Positions 42,354 to 51,152 of a stretch of DNA of 64,000 nucleotides are shown here, piece after piece. Origin of the DNA: Saprospirales bacterium (GTDB taxonomy: Bacteria > Bacteroidota > Bacteroidia > Chitinophagales > Saprospiraceae); contig REEO01000056.1 of NCBI GenBank assembly GCA_007695035.1, positions 1-64,000 of the forward strand, written 5' to 3'. The notes beneath the pieces are model-generated. The model searched no databases. It saw nothing but the letters and a program-made list of their open reading frames with translations, and was not told the origin of the DNA. The position numbers and the translations under genes were made by a program. How positions within the stretch are numbered: position 1 is the first letter of the stretch; each line of letters starts with the position of its first letter.

Positions 42354-44777
42354 TCAGAAGCTCATCTCCGCTCTTATTCTGATGCCGTTTTTATCGATGT
42401 AATCTCTGTCGCTGTAGGTATTGCCCAGCTGGCGGACATACTCCACCCGCAAGACTTTGAAAATATTGGTCATCCCAAATCCAATCTCCGCATAGGGCCC
42501 GCTGAAGTCGCGTGAGAAAAATTCGGGAAGGTCGAATACTCCTTCGTAATCATTGTTTAGCGTTCCATAATGAGTTTTCAGAGAGACAATCTCGCGCAAT
42601 TTCAGGTCCCGGATAAGTGGAATGCGATTGAGCAGTATCCCGCCACCGTTTAAATGCAGGTGGGTGTTGGTGTATGCATTGTGCGCAAAGGTGGCGTGGT
42701 GAAGCAGATTGAATCGGTCCCTGGAAAAACCCAGTGACATGGAACCCACCGGCTGATTCAGCAGGTCGTAGGGGGCATTTCCCATCAGATAGCCGGCATC
42801 GAAAATATAATTCATAAAGACCTGACCCATGTTTATACGCCCCTGTATAGAGCCGTGAAAATGGGTGTATAGCCCCTGGCCTCCCTCTCCCGGCAGATGA
42901 ACCTGTCCGATGTCCATACTGAGGTTTATCACCGGCTCCGGAGATATGTAGTAGATGCGGTCAAAAAAGAATTTATCGTAGTGCTGCCCAAAGGGAATTC
43001 TGAAGTTTAAAAGGGCGCCGTAATTCCGGTAATTCTCGTAGTCAAAATCCTGTTTGACGAACCGTACAAAAGGGGTGGCCGTAGTGGAGTGGTAGTAAGG
43101 CGAAATCTCCAGATGAAGGTCATTACGCGCGTTGTATTCAATACGAAAGTCAAAATTTTCCACCTCCTTCAGATAGGGATTCCGCTCCCGCTGGGTGGCC
43201 AGCGCAAAAAAGTTGCCGGTACCTCTGTTGTTTGGATTGTTTTTAACAAAGCGAAGAAACTTCTCATTGGAGAGAAGCCGGTAGTCATTGGCATAGCTGA
43301 ACCTGAATAAAAACCGGTCGGTTTCAAAGGGTTGCCACGCCACATTGGCGCCAAACTTGAACTCCTGGCTCTTGGTTCCGTATGCGAGAAAGCCTCCCAC
43401 TGAAAATTGTTCGGACAACTGCTCGCTGGTGCGCAGTGGAATGGAAAGGCGGTGACCCTCGATGAGATTTGAACTGTATATGTCGAATGCCGGTCCCACA
43501 TCAAAGTTGCCCACATTGAAAAACCCGGTGAGTGCCACCCCGCCGATGGCGTCAATAATTTTTACCATCCTCATTTCACGAATCTGGTCTATGCGGACGA
43601 AATTCTCCTCATCCATTTGGCGAGAGCTGAATTCGGGCTGCTTGCCCCAATCCCGGACACTGACGCCCTCCAATCGTTCTGATTTGGAAAATTGGGTGTG
43701 TTTGTTGATCAGCCAGTTGCCACCCGATACCACATCCACCCGCTCGGAGGTATATTGCTCCAGGGTGTCTCTGTTTACCAGGAGCGACATATTCAGTCGG
43801 GTTTCCTGTTGGTCAAAAAACATCCTCCCATCGGGCAATCTCTTATAACTGGCACTTGCACTAAAGCCATTTACAAAATTGATATTGGCCTGATGGGAAA
43901 CGTGTGCCTCGATATCAACCAGGGCATAACTACCGGCCTCTATGGTCATGTTCCCGGTAAAAAGGGGATTGTATCTGTTTTTTGGAATAAAGGAGAGATT
44001 CAGGTAGAGTTGGTCGTCCACTACAATAGAATCGTTGAAGGAAAAATCGTAAAACAGCATGGCCGAACCACTGAGCGGTGAAATGAACCCCCGATCCAAT
44101 ACAAATATCTGCTCGCGGTAAAAGTCCACCTCCACCATGGAGTTTTTCAAGACATAAGACTCGATAAAGGGAATGACCCGCGGAAAAACACTCTCCTTGC
44201 GTTCTTCCAGCACGTCATCGTTGCGACTGGCTTTTTCGGCGATATAAATGGGTGTGAAGCGTATTTGCTCATTGCCGGATTCAACGGTGACTTCGCGGAT
44301 ATCCCCGGACAGTATGTTGAACCTGGATTGTGTATCAATCGCCATAAACACAGTGGTATTCCCCAAACTTTGATAATCGGATACCGAATTTAACTCTTCG
44401 GCATTGGCTCTTTTGTTCTCCTGTATCCTTTCGAATATCAACTGAGCCAACTCTACATCCGGTTTTACAGTAACTTCGGAAATTTGTACGGCACTGGGAG
44501 TCAACTGAATGGTCAGTTCGAGTATGCCCGTTCCCTCCACCGGAATTTCCCTGGGCCGGTAGCTGACAGACGAGACCACAATAGTATCGCCTTCTTTGGC
44601 AGAAAGAGCAAAAGTCCCATCGACATCGGAAAGAGTACCTGTCTGGGTGCCCTTAATCCACACATTGGCAAAGGGTACGGGCTCGCCCGTCTCTTCGTCA
44701 ATTACTATTCCATTGACATCCTGTCCAAAGAGATTGAAGCCAGAGAAAAGCAACAGAAGAATCGCGTAAATCCTCAT
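42354..44777 (-). CDS. DUF5686 and carboxypeptidase-regulatory-like domain outer-membrane protein
   Basis: The 807-residue protein has a signal peptide (MRIYAILLLLFSGFNLFGQ), a carboxypeptidase-D regulatory-like domain at about 20-105 (VNGIVIDEETGEPVPFANVW) and then DUF5686: long beta segments with FNFLSFIPKNRYNPLF-like and YRLLSNEKFLRFVKNNPNNR cores, ending in barrel strands (final IRIRAEMSF with aromatic end). It is probably a large outer-membrane barrel. DUF5686 proteins are widespread in Bacteroidota, with unknown cargo. It lies between the SDR and the CDP-alcohol phosphatidyltransferase genes, about 64 bases from the latter. Confidence 0.85.
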   Translation of the reverse strand: MRIYAILLLLFSGFNLFGQDVNGIVIDEETGEPVPFANVWIKGTQTGTLSDVDGTFALSAKEGDTIVVSSVSYRPREIPVEGTGILELTIQLTPSAVQISEVTVKPDVELAQLIFERIQENKRANAEELNSVSDYQSLGNTTVFMAIDTQSRFNILSGDIREVTVESGNEQIRFTPIYIAEKASRNDDVLEERKESVFPRVIPFIESYVLKNSMVEVDFYREQIFVLDRGFISPLSGSAMLFYDFSFNDSIVVDDQLYLNLSFIPKNRYNPLFTGNMTIEAGSYALVDIEAHVSHQANINFVNGFSASASYKRLPDGRMFFDQQETRLNMSLLVNRDTLEQYTSERVDVVSGGNWLINKHTQFSKSERLEGVSVRDWGKQPEFSSRQMDEENFVRIDQIREMRMVKIIDAIGGVALTGFFNVGNFDVGPAFDIYSSNLIEGHRLSIPLRTSEQLSEQFSVGGFLAYGTKSQEFKFGANVAWQPFETDRFLFRFSYANDYRLLSNEKFLRFVKNNPNNRGTGNFFALATQRERNPYLKEVENFDFRIEYNARNDLHLEISPYYHSTTATPFVRFVKQDFDYENYRNYGALLNFRIPFGQHYDKFFFDRIYYISPEPVINLSMDIGQVHLPGEGGQGLYTHFHGSIQGRINMGQVFMNYIFDAGYLMGNAPYDLLNQPVGSMSLGFSRDRFNLLHHATFAHNAYTNTHLHLNGGGILLNRIPLIRDLKLREIVSLKTHYGTLNNDYEGVFDLPEFFSRDFSGPYAEIGFGMTNIFKVLRVEYVRQLGNTYSDRDYIDKNGIRIRAEMSF

Positions 44778-44840
44778 AAATTGCGGTGTAAAACAACAAA
44801 CCTTAAAAACCCTGCAAGGCTTGGTATTGTTGTGGCATGC

Positions 44841-45428
44841 TTATTCTTTTTGCTCGTTCATCATCCAGTACAGACCCTTGACTCCAATGCGTATGTCGTC
44901 CAGCTTAAACAGCACGAGTATTTTTTCGATGTAGGCTATGGTTCCCCAGCCAAGAGCGAGGAAGTACAACCAGGGGAAGAAGCCAAAGACAAACAGTACA
45001 AAAAAGAATATCCCCTGTATATATCCGGCTGTTACAGCAGAGTAAAGATGCAAACCGGGGATCTTGCCAAAGCGCAGAAAGGAAACGATATAGCTCAGAA
45101 CGAATACTGCCAAAAAGGTCCAGAGGATCCAGGCGTGGGGCGCAATGTCAGCCCATTTGAATACAAAAAGACCCAGTAAGGCAAGTATATAAGTCAAAAT
45201 ATCACCCAGGTTGTCCAGTGCGGCTCCAAAATCAGATTGGAGATTCATCAGTCGCGCCAGATTCCCGTCCAGGATATCACTCACCAAACTGATGCACAAA
45301 AAAATTACATACAAACTCTCCTGACCAGTCACTGCAAAATACAGGATTAAAGGTGCTACCAATATTCTGTAGAAACTGATGAGATTGGGGATATTCAGTA
45401 CATTCTCTCCCTTGTATATTATCTTCAT
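44841..45428 (-). CDS. CDP-alcohol phosphatidyltransferase family protein
   Basis: This 195-residue membrane enzyme begins MKIIYKGENVLNIPNLISFY and has the complete family signature SDILDGNLAR plus the spaced GAALDNLGD (pattern D-x2-DG-x2-AR-x8-G-x3-D-x3-D). It has about six hydrophobic helices. Family members join CDP-diacylglycerol with an alcohol such as glycerol-3-phosphate (PgsA) or inositol; which alcohol is used here is unknown. It lies between DUF5686 and a reductase gene on the same strand, near cdsA, which makes its CDP-lipid substrate. Confidence 0.9.
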   Translation of the reverse strand: MKIIYKGENVLNIPNLISFYRILVAPLILYFAVTGQESLYVIFLCISLVSDILDGNLARLMNLQSDFGAALDNLGDILTYILALLGLFVFKWADIAPHAWILWTFLAVFVLSYIVSFLRFGKIPGLHLYSAVTAGYIQGIFFFVLFVFGFFPWLYFLALGWGTIAYIEKILVLFKLDDIRIGVKGLYWMMNEQKE

Positions 45429-45479
45429 TATTGAAAGGCGGTTTTTTATAGGCTACCGGAAAAACCAGAGCCAAAGATT

Positions 45480-46589
45480 TCAGGCCTCGCTGTGGTGTTT
45501 TACCTTATTATTCACGTCCATGCTTTCAATAAAATACTCCAACATATCGGACACAGACTGCTCATTGATTTCCAGGCCGTTGGAAGTCATCACTTGCTGC
45601 TTACAAGTTGTGTCAAAATTCAAATTGGTATCGATGTAAGCCCCGGTAAAGGACATGCCTACCGAGATTACTCTTTCAATGGCGCTCATTTCACTTTGGT
45701 CCAATTTCCTGATGGGCTTGAGATGGACGGGAAGCATTTCATTCAGCTTGTTAATTATGTGCTCATTGGGAGTTGACCGCTCCGCAGCCAGGTTAATGAT
45801 CAGCGGAACTTCTTCCATCTCCACCATTCGCAACAGATAATTCACCACCAGGTCGATGGGAATGAGATTCTGGGTGGCGTTGGGATTGACATTGAGCCTT
45901 ATGGTGCAGTTCGGATAGCGCACTGCAAGATTTTGAATTCTCTTCGCGAAGTCGAATATGCCATAGTCTGTTTTTACCACGCCTGTCCGGTGTTCACCCA
46001 CCACCTGTGACAAACGAAGGACATGGGCCATCAATCCATCATTTTCGATACGCTTCCTTACCTCATTCTCAGCATAACGCTTGGATTGTTCGTAGTAATT
46101 GCGGAAAGCGCTGATTTCTTCATTATCATAAAACCGCTCCTCGAATACCGCAGAAGTTTTTCCGCAAGAGTAAACCGTGCTGATGAAGAAAAAGCGGGAA
46201 TCATCTCTACTGTATTGTTGAAATACATCCAGAGAATTCTTTAAACCATCAATATTGGTGGTGAAAATCTCCTCTCTGGATTTTTCGTCGTACTTCAGAC
46301 TGGCGGCAAAGTGAAAGTAGTCGATATCACCCCTAAAAATATCAGACAACTCTGCGGGACTCAATCCAAATTGCGGATCCAGCAGTGAGTAATCGCGCAC
46401 CTGCAAATTCTCGTATTTTTCAGGAGCATTGTTAGTTAATCTGGCGAGGGCATTGTGCATCTTTTGCTCAGAGGTCACAGAATCACCGGAGCGAACCAGT
46501 GCAACTACCTGATAACCCAGTGCCAAAAGCCTTTTTATGAAATTGGATGCCACATAGCCGTTGGCGCCATTAATAACTATTCTCTTCAT
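45480..46589 (-). CDS. Extended SDR protein, male-sterility/thioester-reductase-like (NAD_binding_4)
   Basis: This 369-residue NAD(P)-dependent protein begins MKRIVINGANGYVASNFIKR (Rossmann GxNGYxAS), has FFISTVYSCGK and NYYEQSKRYAE (Tyr-x3-Lys) and the LRLSQVVGEHRTG loop, as in fatty-acyl-CoA or carrier-protein thioester reductases. The C-terminus ends with a charged helix (ESMDVNNKVKHHSEA). I chose the ATG at 46587-46589, since the frame upstream to 46637 has no similarity. Its place next to phospholipid genes suggests lipid or isoprenoid chemistry, but the substrate is not shown. Confidence 0.8.
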   Translation of the reverse strand: MKRIVINGANGYVASNFIKRLLALGYQVVALVRSGDSVTSEQKMHNALARLTNNAPEKYENLQVRDYSLLDPQFGLSPAELSDIFRGDIDYFHFAASLKYDEKSREEIFTTNIDGLKNSLDVFQQYSRDDSRFFFISTVYSCGKTSAVFEERFYDNEEISAFRNYYEQSKRYAENEVRKRIENDGLMAHVLRLSQVVGEHRTGVVKTDYGIFDFAKRIQNLAVRYPNCTIRLNVNPNATQNLIPIDLVVNYLLRMVEMEEVPLIINLAAERSTPNEHIINKLNEMLPVHLKPIRKLDQSEMSAIERVISVGMSFTGAYIDTNLNFDTTCKQQVMTSNGLEINEQSVSDMLEYFIESMDVNNKVKHHSEA

Positions 46590-46987
46590 ACTATAACTGT
46601 TTCTCTTGCATCCCAATTTAATCCCGGTTGTGATCAACCAAAATAAATGACAGGGATTCTCTCAATATACAATGTGGGTACACTTTTTAGCACGGCCCAT
46701 TAATAGAAAATACGTTTTTTTCCTTTCAATCCCGCAAAGGTAACATCTTTAAGGCAGTTTTTGGTTAAAATGTAGTATTTCTGCTGCATTAGCAACACTT
46801 GAACAACTTTTTACCCTTGTTTTTTTCATGCTGGTCATTAAACGGAAGGTACAGTAATTACATAGATATGGGCATTTTGTTTACACCGGGGTAAGGAAGT
46901 AGGACTTGTTTACGACTTAATTCCACACTTCCCATCAAAGTCAATACTGAAATTTCAATCTAATTTCAGAGGTTTCTTGGAAAAGCC
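46590..46987. other. Intergenic region within the lipid gene block, with a promoter box
   Basis: The reverse complement of 46735-46742 is TACCTTTG, a TAnnTTTG box for the reductase gene, about 145 bases before its ATG. The rest is AT-rich and shows no gene, repeat or stable hairpin. Confidence 0.5.
46735..46742 (-). promoter_or_regulatory. Minus-7 box for the reductase gene
   Basis: On the minus strand this reads TACCTTTG followed by C. A clear TTG at the minus-33 position is not evident. It suggests that reductase, CDP-alcohol phosphatidyltransferase, DUF5686 and SDR form an operon separate from cdsA. Confidence 0.45.
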
Positions 46988-47662
46988 TCACATCATAAGG
47001 GCCAGAACAAGCAAAGTGCTCATTGGGATGCTGAGATTGTCGGATCCCCTCCAACTAAACATTTCAGCCAGCGTGCTCACCAATCCAACGACCAGTGAAA
47101 TCCACAGGGCATTCATATCAAAATGACCGCGGTGAATGTAAATGGCTATGAGTGAAAGAATAATGGCGGTAGCAAAAAAGGCACCGGAGCCCACCCACGT
47201 TTTGTCTAGCTTTTTTCCAAAAAGCACAATGTTTCCATTCCACTTCTTAATGTTTATTCCAAGGATAGCTGCCACAGGATCGCAAATGGCCAGTATCAGT
47301 ATGGGTAAAATATACAGTAGGTAGCTGCCCATTAATCCGGATATCAAAAAGGTCAGGTATATGGATATGGGCAAAAGGTAACTACCCACGGATTTGCGCT
47401 CTATATCGTGGATTGAATCTAGATGGTTGCTCTTTTTGGTAAAGTAAAGAACGGCGGTAAACAAGAGGGCCAGCACGAGGATGTACCAATGAGATGGAAA
47501 AATAAAGGGGAACGGAAGCGTAGCCAAAGATGCAGTGACATGGGCAAATTTTCTACTCACTTCGCCTTCGACACCCAATTTCCGGTAGTAGAGTTCATTG
47601 AATATGAGTAAAGAACCCACTCCAACCAAATACACCAAGCTCAATATCATTGTTTGGTCCAT
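46988..47662 (-). CDS. Diacylglycerol/polyprenol kinase-like (dolichol or phytol kinase family) membrane protein
   Basis: This 224-residue protein has about seven transmembrane helices and the family motifs VSRKFAHVTAS (near residue 35), SVGSYLLPISIYL, LAICDPVAAILG and LDKTWVGSGAFF. These match the CTP-dependent kinases of the SEC59/VTE5/DGK1 group, which phosphorylate dolichol, phytol or diacylglycerol. CdsA lies 79 bases upstream on the same strand and belongs to a related fold, so the two may be an old duplication or act on successive lipid steps. The lipid substrate is unknown. Confidence 0.8.
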   Translation of the reverse strand: MDQTMILSLVYLVGVGSLLIFNELYYRKLGVEGEVSRKFAHVTASLATLPFPFIFPSHWYILVLALLFTAVLYFTKKSNHLDSIHDIERKSVGSYLLPISIYLTFLISGLMGSYLLYILPILILAICDPVAAILGINIKKWNGNIVLFGKKLDKTWVGSGAFFATAIILSLIAIYIHRGHFDMNALWISLVVGLVSTLAEMFSWRGSDNLSIPMSTLLVLALMM

Positions 47663-47740
47663 TAACCCGGCACTTTATTTATCCCCAAAAGGGAGTAGAA
47701 ATTAACCTCAAAACCCACACTCCAGGCGCCAACAATTTTT

Positions 47741-48475
47741 TTAATACAATTCCAAAAGCCTGCTCGCAAGTACTACCCATGCGCCACCTGCAATAAGACT
47801 GTCAAATCTGTCCAAAACCCCCCCGTGTCCGGGAAGGATTTTACTGAAGTCTTTCACCCCGAATTTCCGCTTATATAGCGACGCCCCTAAATCCCCGAAA
47901 AAGGCAAATACCAATATGCCCGCGGAGAGTATAGCCAGTTCTAAATGTCTGCTATCCACCAATCCACTGAGTAAAAAAGCACTGAAGCCAGCTATGATTG
48001 CACCTCCGACAACTCCTCCCAGGGTTTTATTGGGACTGATATTCGGACTTATCCTCGTTTTGCCAAATAACTGACCGCTGATCTGGCTAAAGCTGTCAAA
48101 TATCGAAATCACTAAAAAGCTGAACAATACCAATTCCCTGGACAAGGTACCAAAAATAATAAATCCCGCCGACACAAGCAGATAAACCACAATTGCCCGT
48201 GAAAAAAATGCCGAGCGGCTCTTATCGGGGTTTAATGTGCGCAATTTGAGCAACTCGTACAAGCCGACCATCACAATACCTGCCGACAGTGCACTAAAGA
48301 CAATGGGTTTCAATACAATCCCAAAAAACAGCACATGGATAATTACCACATAGGTGAAATACTTGGTGTAACTCTTTTTGGCGGTATCTCTGTCCCTGTT
48401 CCTGTTGATCAGGTAGAATCCCACTCCCCCCAAAATGAAATAACCGAGAATTATTAAATAAATGGTTTGTATCAT
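47741..48475 (-). CDS. cdsA: Phosphatidate cytidylyltransferase
   Basis: From the ATG at 48473-48475 the protein has 244 residues and about seven membrane helices, with the CDP-diglyceride synthase signature: ISPNKTLGGVVGGAI, FFGDLGASLYKRKFGVKDFS and KILPGHGGVLDRFDSLI. The enzyme makes CDP-diacylglycerol from phosphatidate and CTP, the precursor for the CDP-alcohol phosphatidyltransferase encoded 2.3 kb away. The frame is open 17 codons upstream (to 48526), but that stretch has a hydrophilic and atypical sequence. Confidence 0.9.
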   Translation of the reverse strand: MIQTIYLIILGYFILGGVGFYLINRNRDRDTAKKSYTKYFTYVVIIHVLFFGIVLKPIVFSALSAGIVMVGLYELLKLRTLNPDKSRSAFFSRAIVVYLLVSAGFIIFGTLSRELVLFSFLVISIFDSFSQISGQLFGKTRISPNISPNKTLGGVVGGAIIAGFSAFLLSGLVDSRHLELAILSAGILVFAFFGDLGASLYKRKFGVKDFSKILPGHGGVLDRFDSLIAGGAWVVLASRLLELY

Positions 48476-48748
48476 CTCTCGTGCACGTGTCAAAGGACAG
48501 GACATCTCCCTGCCTGAGAAAAACAAAGACCCTGCACATACGGCAGAGCCCCAATTTTTATTCTGCAGATGGGTGAAATTTATCCCAGCTTTTGCGAAGG
48601 TACAACTTTCTTTCTAACCATTGGAAATCCGGAAGCCAACCACCATGAGAACGTAAACCCCATAAGGGGAAAATTAGAGCAATGATATTACTTGTGGAAT
48701 GCTAAAAGTAAGGTGGTAAAACATTCGCTAAATACCCCCGAAAAAGAA

Positions 48749-49903
48749 TTAAAAGTACCTCGCAATGCCAATAATAATAAGTGGTGCTGCAAAGAATACT
48801 CCAAGAATATATGCCATTACAAAGAATCTGTTCTTCATGGAAATATCAGCCAGTTTTTCAGACACTATGACTGGCAGGTTTCTGAGGAAGGGAAGGGAGT
48901 AGATCAGCAGTATTCCAAAGAGATTGAAAAAGAAATGGACCATTGCTATTTGAAAGGCCAGAACCGCCATGGGGCCAGTAAATGCCATTGATGCAACAAG
49001 AGCCGTAATGGTTGTTCCGATGTTGCCACCGAGTGTGAAGGGATACACCTGCTTGATGGAGAAAACCCCATTGCCCGCCATGGGAACAATCAGAGCTGTA
49101 GTAGTTGAAGAGGACTGAACCATTACGGTAATCATACCTCCGGCAAAAATCCCCGAAATCGGACCCCGTCCCACGGTTTTTTGCATGAGTTCCAGAGAAC
49201 GACCAACCATCAATTTTTTGAGAATTCGGCCCATTTCCTTAATTACGAAAAGGATCATGGCGATTCCAAAAAGAATCATAAAGACCCCATCCCAGATATC
49301 GGGCAGAAAGGAAAATACAGTGGTAATCAATCCGAGGAGCGGTTGAAGGGAGGCATCTATGGGATTGAAAACCGCAATGTCAACCGATGCACCCGACCGG
49401 AAGTAGGCTGCAAAATGGCCCGCAAGAATTTCAAGTGGCTGGAAGAGCATCTCGATGGGCAAAATAATCAAGACGGCCAGCAGATTGAAGCAATCGTGCA
49501 CTGTGGCTGCTGAAAATGCCCTTCGAAACTCGGCCCTGTTTTGTATATGACCCAGACTTACAATGGTGCTGGTAAGGGAAGTTCCAATATTGGCGCCCAT
49601 TACCATGGGTATTGCAATGGCCATGGGCATGCCACCGGCCACCATTCCCACAATGATTGAAGTCACTGTGCTCGAACTCTGAATAGAAGCTGTGGCTACA
49701 ATCCCAATTATAAGCGCTATAACGGGATTGGAAGCGAAATCAAACAATACTTTGGCGTGCTCTGCAGTGGCGAGATTAAACCCCCTGCTGATTACGCCTA
49801 CAGCTAACAACAGCAGGTAAACCAATACCACTATGGCCAGCCATTTTATCCATTTGGGTTTCCCCTTCAAAATATTGGTCTTCTCAACCAGGGTGTTTTC
49901 CAT
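48749..49903 (-). CDS. Sodium-dependent phosphate symporter (NptA/PhoU-less Na/Pi family)
   Basis: The 384-residue protein (ATG at 49901-49903) has two copies of the Na/Pi cotransporter repeat, each with the QSSS signature: ASIQSSSTVTSIIVGMVAGG and VMVQSSSTTTALIVPMAGNG, together with GANIGTSLTSTIVS and GGNIGTTITALVAS. About nine transmembrane helices are visible. It should import phosphate with sodium, fitting a marine setting. It stands upstream of cdsA on the same strand but 270 bases away, so co-transcription is uncertain. Confidence 0.88.
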   Translation of the reverse strand: MENTLVEKTNILKGKPKWIKWLAIVVLVYLLLLAVGVISRGFNLATAEHAKVLFDFASNPVIALIIGIVATASIQSSSTVTSIIVGMVAGGMPMAIAIPMVMGANIGTSLTSTIVSLGHIQNRAEFRRAFSAATVHDCFNLLAVLIILPIEMLFQPLEILAGHFAAYFRSGASVDIAVFNPIDASLQPLLGLITTVFSFLPDIWDGVFMILFGIAMILFVIKEMGRILKKLMVGRSLELMQKTVGRGPISGIFAGGMITVMVQSSSTTTALIVPMAGNGVFSIKQVYPFTLGGNIGTTITALVASMAFTGPMAVLAFQIAMVHFFFNLFGILLIYSLPFLRNLPVIVSEKLADISMKNRFFVMAYILGVFFAAPLIIIGIARYF

Positions 49904-50026
49904 ATATAAATAGAAGCTTCCAATGAAATGAGGCAGCAAAAATAGGGTGTGCCCGGTGAATTTTCGAGCATTACAGTTTAAGTAATCATTAAATTAAGGT
50001 CAGGGAAACCAATATCAAAGTCGGGT

Positions 50027-50944
50027 TTAATTTCCTCCATCGGTATCGGAACTAACGGGATAGAGTTGATACTGAAAAATTTTGCCCGCATTTCGACAGG
50101 TGACGTAAAAAAATTCCTCATCTTCACTGAAACTCAGCCCCCTGCCCTGAGGTGTCTGACCGCTTACATCAAAAACACCGGTAAACTCAGCAGTTGAGAT
50201 TTCCCAGGGTTCTGTCAACTCAAATTGCAGGATTTCTCTTCTCCTGGTATCCATCAGCAACATCAGCCGGCCTTCCTCAATGAATTCCAACCCGCGCACT
50301 TCTCTCTGAATGTCACTGATATCGAGGTGGTAATCCAAGCTTGCAGTAGAGACATCCCAAGCTGAATCTAAATCGTACTGAAACACAGCGCCCAAATCGC
50401 GATCATCAATAAAAAGTCGGCTTCCATCCGGATTAAAGTCGATATCATGCCCCCTCCGGACGTGCTCACTAAAGTCTGTATAATTGCCTTCGGACAATGT
50501 TTGAATGTTCCAGGGTTCAGACAGTTGGTAGGTCCATATTCCTGTGCGGTCAAAAATCCACATTTTTTCTCCATCTTCCCGAAAATACAAGCCGTGTTGG
50601 TTGCTACCTTGCAGCTCTGCCTCTGCGTAATAGCTGCCCATACTCACCTGCCAGGGTTCACTTACTTCGTATGCGACCACATTGTCGGTGCGACGGCCAA
50701 CCACATAAACCATCGTTCCTTCGGGATTCCAGTAGGTAGCCCGCGCATTGGACGTTTCCCCGGAAATGTCTAACCAGGTATCACTGAAATAATACGATGC
50801 CAAAAACGATCCCTCAGTGGTGGTGTTTTCATTGGATCTGTTGGCCAGGTCCCCGCAGGATGCTAAAAAATATGGTGCGATGAACAGCATCAAAACAAGG
50901 GACTTGACATGCAGCTTACTGCTGTTTTTCAAAGGAAAAGTCAT
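50027..50944 (-). CDS. Beta-propeller lipoprotein
   Basis: This 305-residue protein has a lipoprotein signal (SLVLMLFIAPYFLASC, cysteine at about 29) followed by six similar blades of about 45 residues, each ending in a motif like VSEPWQVSM, LSEPWNIQTL, DSAWDVST or LTEPWEIST and containing 'PDG/EDGE' turns (NPDGSRLFIDD, REDGEKMWIFD). The composition resembles six- or seven-bladed propellers of the YVTN/TolB type. Function unknown. It is divergent from aspS, with 208 bases between the starts. Confidence 0.8.
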   Translation of the reverse strand: MTFPLKNSSKLHVKSLVLMLFIAPYFLASCGDLANRSNENTTTEGSFLASYYFSDTWLDISGETSNARATYWNPEGTMVYVVGRRTDNVVAYEVSEPWQVSMGSYYAEAELQGSNQHGLYFREDGEKMWIFDRTGIWTYQLSEPWNIQTLSEGNYTDFSEHVRRGHDIDFNPDGSRLFIDDRDLGAVFQYDLDSAWDVSTASLDYHLDISDIQREVRGLEFIEEGRLMLLMDTRRREILQFELTEPWEISTAEFTGVFDVSGQTPQGRGLSFSEDEEFFYVTCRNAGKIFQYQLYPVSSDTDGGN

Positions 50945-51122
50945 TGAAAAGCAATTTACAAATTTTAGCCAAATATCCTCAAAATTCTGCTGTCCTAACT
51001 GCTTGCCGGTATTAATTATTATCGAATTCTTTTGGCCACAACCGGAATATCCTATTGATCGGGTGCATTATACCGGTTTAGCAAAATGATGTCTCTCTGC
51101 ACGACGGACCTGCTTTTTTATG

Positions 51123-51130
51123 TAGCTTTG
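51123..51130 (+). promoter_or_regulatory. Minus-7 box of aspS
   Basis: TAGCTTTG followed by C fits TAnnTTTG, 22 bases before the aspS ATG. The minus-33 element is unclear. Confidence 0.55.
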
Positions 51131-51152
51131 CGCTCTCAAAATCAAACGAAAT

